From positions 1-37,025 of the forward strand of contig NZ_AYYR01000074.1 in the NCBI RefSeq assembly GCF_001435975.1: a stretch of 37,025 bases of DNA, written 5' to 3'. Below, one piece after another: positions 25,802 through 34,611 of this stretch; within the stretch, counting starts at the first letter, position 1; each line of letters begins with the position of its first letter. The DNA is from Secundilactobacillus collinoides DSM 20515 = JCM 1123 (GTDB lineage: Bacteria; Bacillota; Bacilli; Lactobacillales; Lactobacillaceae). Made by a program: the position numbers and the translations under genes. The notes beneath the pieces were generated by a model, which ran no database searches, was not told where the DNA came from, and saw nothing but the letters and a program-made list of their open reading frames with translations.

Positions 25802-27607
25802 ATGAATACCAAGCGCTTATTTCGTCAAACGATCCGGACATTTCTTAAAAACTGGATTGCATACATAACGTTAGTGTTTACTTTAAACCTAATTTTAACG
25901 TTCATTATCGTGCCCATTATGCGGTGGCTGACGAAAGTGATTATGGTCCAGAATTCCGTGCCTTACGTGTCGTACACGAACGTCGGCTGGCTGTTTACCA
26001 AACGACCACTGGCGGTGCTGGAACTGGCACTGTTGGCAATCGTGATTTTACTGCTGGTTTTTTGGCAGTTTGCATTTTTGATTCAGGGAATCGAGGGGAT
26101 TCATCACAATCAGGAACGGCGGTTAACGCGCATCACGCTGTCCGCCCTTCAGGCCATGCGTCAGTTACGCGTCAGCAGTTTTATCTTTTTCATTCCCTAC
26201 TTTGTGCTGATCCTGCCATTTTCTGATATGTTTTTTACTTCACCGCTATTGTCAAAAATTCAACTTCCGGACTTTATTCTCACCTTTATGGAAAGTAACG
26301 CCCTGTATCTGTCGCTGCTGGTGATTGCGGCGGTTGTGGTGACCTACCTTGGTGTTCGCCTGATTCAGGTGCTGCCGCTAACCGTTTTGGGTACACTTCA
26401 CGGCGCGCGGGCGGTGCGGACAAGCTGGCAAATGACGCGGCACCATACCTGGTCTTATTTTTGGCGTCTGCTCTGTTTAGGGGCGCTCATTGTCATCAAT
26501 CTGGTTGCCGGTTCGGTTCTGTTGTACGGGCTGCAGCTGCAACTGGATAAACAATCGAAGACGATCGCATTTATTGGTGCCGTTGCCAACATGGCCTTAC
26601 TGTCAATCTGGGTCAAGCTCGTGGGTGCAGCGGTTTTAGCCATTTTTATCCTCATGTTGATCCGGATTATTGAGCAAAGTCCTTCCGAGGTGGCGACGCC
26701 TAACCTGACCAGCTTGAAACATCCACGCGGCAGTCGGCGAATCGCAGCGTTGGTCGTGGCCATTTTTCTGCTGGGCCAAGGCACATATAACGTCTTTTAT
26801 CTGCGTGGCGCGGTGCTGACTAAACCACTGGCCATTTCCCACCGTGGTGTTGATGCTGGTAACGGTGTGCAAAACACTATTCCTGCACTGAACAAAACCA
26901 GCAAGGAAAAGCCGGCTTACGTTGAGATGAATCTCCACGAAACGAAGGATCACAAATTTGTGGTCATGCATGATGAAAATTTAAAGAATCTGACCGGTGT
27001 CAATAAGCAGCCGTACCAGCTGACATTGAAACAAATGACGAGACTTAAAGCCCGTGAAAACGGCTATGTGGCACACGTTGCCAGTTTTGACCAGTATTTA
27101 AAAGCTGCCGAACGCGACCACCAGAAACTGCTGGTTGAGATCAAGGTGAACAAGCATGATTCGGCAAATATGATGCAACTGTTCATGAAACGGTATAAAG
27201 CACGCTTGCTCCGGGATCATGATTGGATGCACTCACTGAGTTATCCCGTGATCAGCTACGTGGTCAGGCACGATCCAAAAGAAACGGCCAGCTTCATTTT
27301 GCCATACAACTTAACGTTCCCGCAGACAAAGGCGGATGCCTATACCATGGAGCAAACCACCTTGAACGAAACGTTTGTCAACCAGGCACACGCAAATCAT
27401 CAAAAGGTGCTGGCCTGGACGGTGGATGATGAAGATGACATGACCCACATGATGTTTTTGAACGTGGACGGCATTATTACTGATAATTTACACGAACTTC
27501 AGACCAATATTAAAACGACTTTTAACCATCCGAGTTATGCCCGTGAACTTTTAGTTTACGCAAACGAATTGACCACGTTTACTGGAAATGGCGGCGTGGA
27601 AAATTAG
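25802..27607 (+). CDS. Glycerophosphodiester phosphodiesterase with N-terminal membrane domain
   Basis: A 601-aa enzyme that would hydrolyse glycerophosphodiesters or lipoteichoic-acid-type substrates outside the membrane. The first 330 residues hold about seven hydrophobic segments (GPDPase_memb type). The GDPD barrel follows: SHRG with His347, VEMNLHETKD (Glu375) and VVMHDE (His390), LLVEIK and AWTVDDEDDM. Two departures are visible: the usual ENT after HRG is QNT, and the metal-binding E-x-D pair reads E-x-N (Glu375, Asn377). AAAAGGGGAAG precedes the start. It appears monocistronic. A hairpin (AACAGT/ACTGTT, about 25703-25719) lies in its upstream region. Confidence 0.87.
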   Translation: MNTKRLFRQTIRTFLKNWIAYITLVFTLNLILTFIIVPIMRWLTKVIMVQNSVPYVSYTNVGWLFTKRPLAVLELALLAIVILLLVFWQFAFLIQGIEGIHHNQERRLTRITLSALQAMRQLRVSSFIFFIPYFVLILPFSDMFFTSPLLSKIQLPDFILTFMESNALYLSLLVIAAVVVTYLGVRLIQVLPLTVLGTLHGARAVRTSWQMTRHHTWSYFWRLLCLGALIVINLVAGSVLLYGLQLQLDKQSKTIAFIGAVANMALLSIWVKLVGAAVLAIFILMLIRIIEQSPSEVATPNLTSLKHPRGSRRIAALVVAIFLLGQGTYNVFYLRGAVLTKPLAISHRGVDAGNGVQNTIPALNKTSKEKPAYVEMNLHETKDHKFVVMHDENLKNLTGVNKQPYQLTLKQMTRLKARENGYVAHVASFDQYLKAAERDHQKLLVEIKVNKHDSANMMQLFMKRYKARLLRDHDWMHSLSYPVISYVVRHDPKETASFILPYNLTFPQTKADAYTMEQTTLNETFVNQAHANHQKVLAWTVDDEDDMTHMMFLNVDGIITDNLHELQTNIKTTFNHPSYARELLVYANELTTFTGNGGVEN

Positions 27608-27669
27608 GTGATGTTGCGTCATTTGTTTGAATAAATCAGCACATCAGGGGTCACTATTTTAAAATTGGC

Positions 27670-27698
27670 TTGACAAATCCTTAAGACATTCTTAAAAT
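27670..27698 (+). promoter_or_regulatory. Promoter of the T-box operon
   Basis: TTGACA (27670-27675) and TAAAAT (27693-27698) have an exact 17-bp spacer. Transcription would begin near 27705, at the T-box leader. Confidence 0.8.
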
Positions 27699-27704
27699 GA
27701 GAAA

Positions 27705-27976
27705 CAATTAATAAATGCAACGAGTAGTCAAAGTAAATTCTAATTGTAGAGATCATTCATAAGGCTGAAAGAATGAAGTCAGAATTGAAACACAGCTGCT
27801 AGCAGTTTTCCTGAACGTGTCGCAATCAGTAGGGAAGGCCGGTGCCCGTCGTTATTCGGGGATAAGTTTTTACGAACTTACTGAGGCGGTCACTGTGAAG
27901 GGGCTGCGAATCAGAGGTGGAACCGCGATAAATCAATCGTCCTCTCAAAGATTAATTTCTTTGAGGGGACGTTTTT
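27705..27976 (+). ncRNA. T-box riboswitch leader
   Basis: The hallmark T-box AGAGGTGGAACCGCG is at 27913-27927. It is followed by a terminator (CGTCCTCTCAAAG 27938-27950 with CTTTGAGGGGACG 27959-27971, then five T). Stem I is visible upstream: GAGTAG at its base, AATTCT/AGAATT, an ATCATTC/GAATGA distal stem and an apical loop with GGCTG. Uncharged tRNA binding would stabilise the antiterminator and turn on the peptide-binding protein and amidohydrolase. The specifier should lie in GAAACACAG just after AGAATT. AAC (Asn) fits best by position, with ACA (Thr) as an alternative; this is not secure. Confidence 0.92.
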
Positions 27977-27998
27977 AGTTTCAACACACGAAAGGATG

Positions 27999-28097
27999 AT
28001 GAATGAGATGTTTCAAACGATGATGTCTAACTTAATAACCCGAACTGCAGGTCAAAACCGACATCAGTTGCATATGGTCCATAGTCTGCACGCTTAG
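27999..28097 (+). CDS. Possible 32-aa leader ORF between T-box and oppA-like gene
   Basis: ATG 27999 to TAG 28095-28097 encodes MNEMFQTMMSNLITR..., a short, Met- and His-rich peptide, with AAAGGA just upstream. Several ATG codons cluster near the start. It sits after the T-box terminator and before the ribosome site of the binding protein, so it would be translated only when the leader is read through. It could be a leader peptide, a gene remnant or chance. Confidence 0.3.
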   Translation: MNEMFQTMMSNLITRTAGQNRHQLHMVHSLHA

Positions 28098-28166
28098 TTG
28101 TTGACGGAACGCACGAGTGTGTCGCGCGTTGGGAATGGGTCTACGGACTCACAGGAGGAAATTCAT

Positions 28167-29798
28167 ATGCAAAAAACGTTGAAACGTGTTATTGGTGCAA
28201 GTGTTGTTGTCGTGAGCGGGATCGTCCTTGCAGGCTGTGGTAAGACCAGCAGTGGAGTGCAGCAGACAGCCACGATTATGGAACAGGCGGATATTTCATC
28301 GCTGGATTCAACGATGATTACGGATGTGGGCGCTTTAGAGACGGTCAACAATTCCGAAGAAGGGTTGTACCGGATGAAGAACAGCACAACGGTAACGCCG
28401 GGTATTGCCAAGGCCATCGTGAAGCCGACTAACGGCCAGACTGTTTACACCTTTAAACTGCGCAAGAATTTAAAGTGGAGCAACGGCGATGCCCTAACGG
28501 CAAACGATTTCGTTTATTCATGGCGGCGGGCAGTAAACCCAACCTCCAAGGCAGCCGATGCTTACATGTTCCTGCCAATCAAAAACGCCAAGCAAATTGA
28601 AAATGGCAAAATGAGTGTCAACAAGTTAGGGATTCAAGCCGTCAACAAGACCACGTTCAAAGTGACCCTGTCTGAACCGACACCGTACTTTAAATATCTG
28701 GTTGCTTCCGTACCATTCCTGCCACAAGATCAAAAAGTGGTCGAGAAGTATGGCAGCGGTTATGGTACCTCATCCCAGAAAGCCGTATATGATGGCCCGT
28801 TCACCGTTCAAAACTGGTCGACTTCATCGGTTACTTGGACGCTAAAAAAGAACCCCAATTATTGGGATAAGCAAAACGTTAAACTCAAGACCGTTAAGTT
28901 CCAAGTCGCAAAATCACCTGAAACCGCACTTTCTCTTTATCAGTCGGGCAAGTTGGACAACATCGTTTTAGCGGGCCAACAGGCTGCCCAGGAAAAGAAT
29001 AATAAGGGTTACCTGAGCTATGCCAGCGGCGAGACCGACTATCTGGCCTACAACTACCGCAGTAAGGCGATGCGCAACGAGAACATTCGCAAGGCCATTT
29101 CGTTGACCATTAACCGAAAGTCCCTGACGCAAGACGTCCTGAAGAATGGGTCGAAAGTACCATACGGCCTCGCACCTGAAGACATTTCGAAGAATCCGGC
29201 AACCGGCAAAGATTTCGCCAAGGATTCCAGTGTTAAACAATCCGTTGCCTACAACCCGACGTTAGCCAAGAAATACTGGGCCAAAGGATTGAAACAGCTC
29301 GGTGTAAAGAAGCTTGATCTGAAACTGGTCTGCTATGACGTGGACGCATTCAAGAACTCTGCTGAATACGTCCAAGCGCAAGCTAAGAAATACCTCAGCG
29401 GCTGCAACATCAACATCGATGTTCAGCCTAAGGTGCAGGCCATCACGACCATGCAAAAGAAACGCGGCTACGATATCGGCTTTACCAACTGGATCGCATC
29501 ATACCCTGATCTGAACGAATTCTTCCAGCTGTTGAACACCAATAACGTCAACAATGCAGGCAACTATTCTAATAAGCAGTACGACAGCGTCTATGAACGC
29601 GCCAACGGAACGGACGCAACAAGTCTCCAGAAGCGCTATGACGACTTTAAGAAGGCTAACCAGATTGCAATGAAGGATCAGGCAATTGCTGCACTGAACC
29701 AAGGACAGATTGCACGGCTTAACCGACCAAACTTAAAGGGCGTCAGTTACGCCGCTGCACAGGGGATTTCACTGAAAAACGCATACCGAACTAAATAG
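28167..29798 (+). CDS. Oligopeptide-binding lipoprotein (OppA family, SBP_bac_5)
   Basis: This 543-aa extracellular lipoprotein captures peptides for ABC import. The lipobox is LAGC with Cys24. SBP_bac_5 signatures include FKLRKNLKWSNGDALTANDFVYSWRR and the C-terminal SYAAAQGISLKNAY. I start at ATG 28167 (MQKTLKRV), preceded by AGGAGG, not at the TTG of 28098. No permease or ATPase genes are adjacent, so it must work with a transporter encoded elsewhere. The T-box ties its expression to shortage of one amino acid. The M20 amidohydrolase 20 nt downstream is probably co-transcribed and could process an imported conjugate. Confidence 0.9.
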   Translation: MQKTLKRVIGASVVVVSGIVLAGCGKTSSGVQQTATIMEQADISSLDSTMITDVGALETVNNSEEGLYRMKNSTTVTPGIAKAIVKPTNGQTVYTFKLRKNLKWSNGDALTANDFVYSWRRAVNPTSKAADAYMFLPIKNAKQIENGKMSVNKLGIQAVNKTTFKVTLSEPTPYFKYLVASVPFLPQDQKVVEKYGSGYGTSSQKAVYDGPFTVQNWSTSSVTWTLKKNPNYWDKQNVKLKTVKFQVAKSPETALSLYQSGKLDNIVLAGQQAAQEKNNKGYLSYASGETDYLAYNYRSKAMRNENIRKAISLTINRKSLTQDVLKNGSKVPYGLAPEDISKNPATGKDFAKDSSVKQSVAYNPTLAKKYWAKGLKQLGVKKLDLKLVCYDVDAFKNSAEYVQAQAKKYLSGCNINIDVQPKVQAITTMQKKRGYDIGFTNWIASYPDLNEFFQLLNTNNVNNAGNYSNKQYDSVYERANGTDATSLQKRYDDFKKANQIAMKDQAIAALNQGQIARLNRPNLKGVSYAAAQGISLKNAYRTK

Positions 29799-29818
29799 TC
29801 GAAAGGGTGGCACACACT

Positions 29819-30940
29819 ATGGAAGAAACAATTAAGTTAGATGAACAGCAGATCATGACGGATTTTAACTACTTGCACACCCGAGGCGAGACCGCGTTTA
29901 ATGAAACGAATACCACCGCTTATTTAGCCAAGCGATTAGATGAAATGGGCGTGTCTTATGACCGGTTTGACGACATGACCGGACTGATAGCAACCATTGG
30001 TGACGGTACGAAACCAATCATCGGGATGCGGACTGACATTGATGCTTTAAAACAGGATTATCAGGGCAAAACGCAGGTGCTGCACTCCTGCGGGCACGAT
30101 TCTCACATGTCGATCGTGCTCGCCGTTGCGGCCTACTTTGCAGCCAATCCGGACCAGATTCCCGGCACGTTGAAGCTCATTTTTCAACCCGCTGAAGAAA
30201 CGGTGACCGGCGCTGAAAAGGTAATCAAGAGCGGTAAATTAGGGCAGTTGGACTATCTGTATGGCCTGCACGTTTGCGCCAAAAATGAGGTTTTAGGCAA
30301 GCACGCTGAGGCCATTATTCCTGACATCGCAACGCGGACGTACTGGGTGACGATCACTGGTAAAACAGCCCACGCCGGTCGGCCAGAACTGGGCGCTAAC
30401 GTCATCGACGGCTTTAGCAGCCTGAACGAAAAATTCAAGCAGATCAAATTAACCACTGATTTGCCATACTCGGTCACCACAACGATGATCCACGCAGGTG
30501 AATCATCTAACATTGTGCCGGATAAAGGGACCTTTGCAGTCGATTTGCGTGCTCGGACCAACGACATGATGGACGAGTTGCAGGCGCAGGCTTTCCAAGC
30601 GATGAAGGACGTTTCCGTAAACGGCATTCAGGTCACGCTGGACGGCAATGATTTCTCACCCGCTGCAATCCCAAGTAAACCAGCCATGGATACGATGAGC
30701 CGGGCCATTACGGCTGTGTTAGGTGCGGATGGGTTGGTTGAGCCAGCCCCCACGCAAGGCGGGGATGACTTTCACTTCTACGCTTATGACGGCGTTGCCA
30801 AAGAAAGTACAATGCTGGGACTCGGCTGTGATTTAACACCGGGGCTGCACGTACCAGGAATGACGTTTGACCGAAGCGCAATGTTTGACGGTGCGAAGAT
30901 CATGATCAATGCGGTACAGATGACGACCTATCGGGCATAA
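29819..30940 (+). CDS. M20-family amidohydrolase/peptidase
   Basis: A 373-aa metal-dependent amidohydrolase of the N-acyl-amino-acid or hippurate hydrolase type. Metal-site motifs are MRTDIDAL, CGHDSHMS, FQPAEE and GLHV. The dimerisation insert contains GKTAHAGRPELGANVIDG, and GGDDFHFYA lies near the C terminus. I use ATG 29819 (MEETIKLD), with AAAGGGTGG upstream, rather than the GTG at 29807. It follows the T-box-controlled binding protein within the same transcript, suggesting release of an amino acid from an imported peptide or N-acyl compound. The exact substrate is unknown. Confidence 0.87.
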   Translation: MEETIKLDEQQIMTDFNYLHTRGETAFNETNTTAYLAKRLDEMGVSYDRFDDMTGLIATIGDGTKPIIGMRTDIDALKQDYQGKTQVLHSCGHDSHMSIVLAVAAYFAANPDQIPGTLKLIFQPAEETVTGAEKVIKSGKLGQLDYLYGLHVCAKNEVLGKHAEAIIPDIATRTYWVTITGKTAHAGRPELGANVIDGFSSLNEKFKQIKLTTDLPYSVTTTMIHAGESSNIVPDKGTFAVDLRARTNDMMDELQAQAFQAMKDVSVNGIQVTLDGNDFSPAAIPSKPAMDTMSRAITAVLGADGLVEPAPTQGGDDFHFYAYDGVAKESTMLGLGCDLTPGLHVPGMTFDRSAMFDGAKIMINAVQMTTYRA

Positions 30941-30980
30941 ACGGCGCAACACGTTTTGAAGAGGAATCAATAACAACATA

Positions 30981-31013
30981 AAGTCCCCGGGAATCCATCT
31001 TTCCCGGGGACTT
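30981..31013. terminator. Strong 13-bp hairpin after the amidohydrolase gene
   Basis: AAGTCCCCGGGAA and TTCCCGGGGACTT pair perfectly around a 7-nt loop. The T run after it is short, so termination may be weaker than the stem suggests. Confidence 0.7.
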
Positions 31014-31169
31014 CTGATACATTAGTTGCAACTGTTGTATAACAACCACCAAGCAGTGATAAATTAATGAAATAACAATTCGTCAACAGGTGGTTAAAAA
31101 GGATTTTATGGTACACTATAACTAAATAATTATACTCATAATATCAGGCAAATGAACGGGGACGGACAT

Positions 31170-31598
31170 ATGACAGTTGAAGAACCGGCCGATTTGACAC
31201 AACAAATTGCGCAGTTAAATTACGCGATCGTCAAGTGGCTCAACATTAATCTAAAAGCATACGGCGTGACGGCTACTAATTATTTTTACGTCATGAAGAT
31301 CAACGAGCACCCAGGCGTTGTTCAAAATCAATTAAATGAGATCATCAAAGTCAATCCAAGCACAGTCACGCGGGCAATCAACCACTTGATCGACGACGGG
31401 TTTATTGTAAAGACAGTCGATCCGGATGACCACCGGGCGACCCAGCTGAGCTTATCGCCAATGGGCGAGCAGCGGGCTGTTGAAATTACGGCTGTACTTG
31501 ACAAACTCAATGGCTATCTCTTAGATAATGCAGGGCAGTCGTTGCCGCCGTATGATCAGATCATTAACCTGCGGCATGCCCTGACTGGCATCGACTAG
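31170..31598 (+). CDS. MarR-family transcriptional regulator
   Basis: This 142-aa protein has a MarR winged HTH (NEHPGVVQNQLNEIIKVNPSTVTRAINHLIDDGFI, then the wing VKTVDPDDHRATQLSLS). I start at ATG 31170, with GGGGA at a normal distance; an in-frame ATG at 31152 has no ribosome site. Its stop overlaps that of the convergent SDR gene by two bases. It may control the SDR and NmrA-type genes next door, but the palindrome found before those genes is absent upstream of this gene, so the link is uncertain. Confidence 0.85.
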   Translation: MTVEEPADLTQQIAQLNYAIVKWLNINLKAYGVTATNYFYVMKINEHPGVVQNQLNEIIKVNPSTVTRAINHLIDDGFIVKTVDPDDHRATQLSLSPMGEQRAVEITAVLDKLNGYLLDNAGQSLPPYDQIINLRHALTGID

Positions 31599-32362
31599 GC
31601 ATTCTTGAAAGTTGGATTATCCTTAAATAAATTCCAAGTTTCCTGGGTGGTCTTACGGTTGGTTTCCTTATCAGCCCGTAATTGGTCCCATGAAGATGCG
31701 AAGGTGATTTCAGGCAGGTCGTCTTGCAACTGCTGGATCACTGCGTCCGCAAAATCAGCCAGGTCATTACCATAATTGTGTTCGCCAGCACCACCCAGAT
31801 TTGTGTTAACAGCGGGGGGCATGATCTCAAACACCTTGGTAGCGGTGTCTTGTAACTGGTAGCGCAGTGCTTCAGTAAACCCATGAACCCCGTATTTAGA
31901 AGCGGCATAAATTGGCACCCAGGCACCGTTGTTGATGACTAAACCAGACGAAATATTAATGAAGGCGCCATTGGGTTGAGCGGTGATTTGCGGCAAAAAC
32001 AGGAAGGTCAGGTGTAATTGGGCTTCCAGGTTGACCGCTAATTCTTGGTGGTACCAGTCCCAGTCGTGGGTAAGGTGCTGGAGGTTGATCCAGCGCTGGA
32101 TGCCCGCGTCGTTAAACAGAATATCAAGCTCGCTGAAATTAGCGTCGACCCAGGTCTTTAAGGCCTCTCGGTCGGCTGGAGCACTCAGATCGGCCTTATA
32201 GGTCAGCAATTCTGGGCGCTCTTTTTTTGCAGCCTCGATGTTTTTCTCGCTAAAATCCACTGCTAACACTTCGTTACCAAGATCTAAGAATCGTTTTGCG
32301 AGAGCAAAGCCGATGCCACTGGTCCCGCCGGTAATTAAAATGTGGTGATTTTCTAATTTCAT
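31595..32362 (-). CDS. Short-chain dehydrogenase/reductase (DltE-like)
   Basis: A 255-aa NAD(P)-dependent SDR. It has the cofactor motif TGGTSGIGFA, the NDAG motif, the active-site INISSG serine and YAASK Tyr-Lys pair, and a C-terminal region like the DltE group. The chosen start (MKLENHHI) follows AAAGGA on the minus strand; the longer frame to 32413 lacks a ribosome site and would run through the operator. It is divergent from the NmrA-type gene, with a shared 22-bp palindrome between them. The substrate is unknown. Confidence 0.87.
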   Translation of the reverse strand: MKLENHHILITGGTSGIGFALAKRFLDLGNEVLAVDFSEKNIEAAKKERPELLTYKADLSAPADREALKTWVDANFSELDILFNDAGIQRWINLQHLTHDWDWYHQELAVNLEAQLHLTFLFLPQITAQPNGAFINISSGLVINNGAWVPIYAASKYGVHGFTEALRYQLQDTATKVFEIMPPAVNTNLGGAGEHNYGNDLADFADAVIQQLQDDLPEITFASSWDQLRADKETNRKTTQETWNLFKDNPTFKNA

Positions 32363-32396
32363 TTTGGTCACGTTCCTTTCGTGAAACGAGTCACTT

Positions 32397-32430
32397 ATTA
32401 AGTGCAATCGCACTTAATCTAAGCTACAAT
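32397..32430. promoter_or_regulatory. Palindromic operator and promoter between the SDR and NmrA-type genes
   Basis: ATTAAGTGC-AATC-GCACTTAAT (32397-32418) is a perfect 9+4+9 palindrome. It overlaps a candidate -35 (TGCAAT), which is 16 bp from a -10 (TACAAT, 32425-32430) of the rightward gene. The same arrangement recurs at 34120-34153. A bound repressor would block the rightward promoter and lie close to the leftward one. Confidence 0.8.
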
Positions 32431-32452
32431 GGTTTAAAAAGGAGATGGTCTC

Positions 32453-33301
32453 ATGATTCTTGTCACTTCCGCTGCCGGCCACACTGGCGCAATTATGGTC
32501 AACGCCTTGGTTAAAGCCGGTTATGATGTTGTCGCGACCGACATTAATCCGGCCGTTGCGAACCTTCCAGGTATCAAACAAGCTTTAGTTGGGGATTTGA
32601 CCCAGCTTGATTTTCAGCGGCAGCTGGTCGCCAGCGCCGACCAAATTGTGTACATTCCACCACTATTTTCTGCGGAGGAAGCTCTCATTGGTGAATCACT
32701 TGTCGATTTGTCAGTGGCAGCCCACCTCAAACAGTTTATTTTTATTTCGGTCACACACCCGATATTAACAACGTTGCTTCAACATACTGCTAAACGGGAT
32801 GTTGAGGAACATTTGATCTATCAAGGCATGACGTCCCAGTTGCCATATACGATTTTGCAGCCAATGCATTATATGCACAACTTCGATCCGCAACTCGTAC
32901 ACAATACTGGCAAATACCAGATTTTCTACAATGTTGATTCAAAAGTCGCCTACGTTGATCCGGATGATGTGGCTGAAGTTGTCGTCAAGGTTGCCGGCAA
33001 TATTGGTCAGCATGATAAAGCAACCTACGAACTCGTTGGGACAAAAGCCTATTCACCAAACGAATTGGTCACCCAATACAACGCGCTGACCGGCGAACAC
33101 GCGGTCACGCAATACGTTGACGTGGAGACGTTCTTGGCCAGCATCCACGCCCAGGATCTGTTTTTCCGAACCGGGTTTAAACACTTAGCCGACACTTACA
33201 GTCAATGGGGACTTGACGGTAACGCCAACGTCCTGCACATGCTGCTTGGTCGCCAACCGACCACATTTGAGGATTACCTCAAAAATCGTTTAAAGAAATA
33301 A
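32453..33301 (+). CDS. NmrA-like NAD(P)-binding oxidoreductase
   Basis: A 282-aa atypical SDR. The N-terminal motif is TSAAGHTGAIMVNALVKAG and is followed by VGDLTQLDF and IFISVTHP. The middle region (YTILQPMHYMHNF, then VAYVDPDDVAEVVVKV) is typical of NmrA/HSCARG and quinone-reductase-like proteins that sense or use NAD(P)H. GGAGATGG precedes the ATG. It is divergent from the SDR gene and controlled by the shared palindrome. In Gram-positive bacteria such genes are often under MarR or HxlR regulators that respond to quinones or electrophiles; here that is inference. Confidence 0.85.
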   Translation: MILVTSAAGHTGAIMVNALVKAGYDVVATDINPAVANLPGIKQALVGDLTQLDFQRQLVASADQIVYIPPLFSAEEALIGESLVDLSVAAHLKQFIFISVTHPILTTLLQHTAKRDVEEHLIYQGMTSQLPYTILQPMHYMHNFDPQLVHNTGKYQIFYNVDSKVAYVDPDDVAEVVVKVAGNIGQHDKATYELVGTKAYSPNELVTQYNALTGEHAVTQYVDVETFLASIHAQDLFFRTGFKHLADTYSQWGLDGNANVLHMLLGRQPTTFEDYLKNRLKK

Positions 33302-33309
33302 TTCACAAT

Positions 33310-33352
33310 AAAGCGCTCTCAGTTAATCTTAAGACTAGCTGGGAGCGCTTTT
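33310..33352 (+). terminator. Terminator after the NmrA-type gene
   Basis: AAGCGCTCTCAG (33311-33322) pairs with CTGGGAGCGCTT, with one wobble pair, and is followed by T residues to 33352. Confidence 0.85.
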
Positions 33353-33625
33353 ATACACCGGTGTACTACCGGTTCGTTTCATTCGCTTTCTCAGCCGCTC
33401 GGGGAAACATTTGAGAATTGATAAAAATAGGATGAAACAACGTTAATGCCGGGAGAGGCAGACACTCGGTATTTTCGATTTAATTGTTCATAGGTCAACC
33501 ATATTAAACGACTGCTGCGCACGCGGATACGGGGGTGAAACTTCACTTACCCGGTGCTCAGATGAACTGTCGGCTCTCCGACCGGCAGCGCCGTTTCCAA
33601 TGAGATTGTTGATCAACATTCCTCA
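33353..33625. other. Non-coding stretch with small inverted repeats
   Basis: No credible gene is seen. Short stems occur, for example in 33530-33552 (GTGAA/TTCAC) and 33575-33592. A perfect 9-bp inverted repeat, CGCGATAAC (33668-33676) with GTTATCGCG (33695-33703), lies just beyond. This is probably degraded sequence downstream of the decayed locus. Confidence 0.4.
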
Positions 33626-34117
33626 TCAGAATGCATGCAGTTGGGACAAACCCAATTGTAGTGACCCCGCGATAACATAACGAGGAAATTGCGCGTTATC
33701 GCGACTAACAAACCGGATGATCAATTGTGAGCCCTCAGTCGTTGATTGCATTTGGTGATCCACACTGGCGTGCCGGCCACCCAGAAGAATACCAGTGAAG
33801 GCAGGCAGTTCGGGGCTCAACCGAATTGGGGCAAAACCAGTGTGGCTCGTGCTCACGTATACGGACAAAATACTAAGCTCATCGTAAGGTTGCCGATAAC
33901 CATAGAATCCGAGGATTAGACGTCATCGCCCCAGCAGGTAGGTAACCACGTCCGGAAGATTCTACTGACGGTCATCTTCCCAAAAGACACCCTCGCAATA
34001 AGTCTTAGCGCCATAATTTCATAATTGCAGTAATATCGTAAGGTTTTCCCATTTGTCTCACCGCCCATTAACACGGAACAGGCGGGTCGTCTCTTCCACA
34101 TCACCATCCTTTTGAAA
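33626..34117 (-). pseudogene. Decayed gene(s) behind the second palindromic operator; possible HxlR remnant
   Basis: On the minus strand a promoter, an AAAGGATGGTG ribosome site and ATGs near 34101 lead into a frame ending at 33916. Its start (RRPACSVLMGGETNGKTLRYY, then NYEIMALRLIARV) is loosely like the N terminus of HxlR regulators (CPV...GGKWK...ILyyL...RF.ELKRLI). The frame then stops, and a second open frame (33626-33868, MSVYVSTSHTGF...) follows with a different, unrecognised sequence. The well-formed promoter with poor coding downstream suggests a gene lost by frameshifts. The HxlR identity is tentative. Confidence 0.35.
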
Positions 34118-34119
34118 GA

Positions 34120-34153
34120 AGTATAGCACAAATTAAGTGCGATTGCACTTAAA
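34120..34153 (-). promoter_or_regulatory. Second copy of the 22-bp palindromic operator with promoter
   Basis: On the minus strand, TTTAAGTGC-AATC-GCACTTAAT (34153-34132) matches the 32397 operator except for the outermost base. It is followed by a -10 (TATACT), with TGCAAT 16 bp before it, the same geometry as at the NmrA-type promoter. Confidence 0.78.
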
Positions 34154-34611
34154 AAACATTACAAATTACTAATTTAGTTATAATTGTAAACAGTTGTTTA
34201 AAAATGGCATAATAGTTATGAAATAGTCATAACGTCTTCAAAGACAATTTCAACACATGCTTGACTTAACAGGCTTATTTGGGTGTCAAGACAGGCTGAC
34301 TGGAAAACCTCTTATTATAAGAAAATTATATAATTATCATAGTAAATACTTATCGTTATAACACAGAAAAATGCCGCAATAACGCGATTTTATTGAACAT
34401 AAATTACGTGATAGATTGCGCTATTTGGCCGATAAGCCATATCTCTGCTCCCCCAGTGCGGTTTAAAGCTTTTATGTCTAACTTGATCGTTATCGTGGGC
34501 CTTTTGATGTCTTGAAACCGCAATCTAAAAGAGACCCCTTTGCAATCAATCATCTCTCGATTGGCTGCTAAAGGGTCCTCTTGCAATGCACATGAATCGT
34601 TTTTGTGTCAG
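34154..34611. other. AT-rich intergenic region with two inverted repeats
   Basis: No credible gene is seen; the 60-codon minus-strand frame at 34404-34586 has no family resemblance that I can name. GTTATGA-AATAG-TCATAAC at 34215-34233 is a perfect 7-bp inverted repeat of operator type. A long imperfect hairpin at about 34528-34585 (AAGAGACCCCTTT with AAAGGGTCCTCTT) could act as a terminator for the leftward secreted-protein gene. Confidence 0.4.

Noticed and set aside
30981-31013. Relation of this hairpin to array unit 3 (both contain AAGTCCCC)
   Set aside because: The shared sequence is short and the loops, linkers and flanks differ; probably coincidence.
34404-34586. 60-codon minus-strand frame
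   Set aside because: No recognisable family or ribosome site; it overlaps a long imperfect hairpin.
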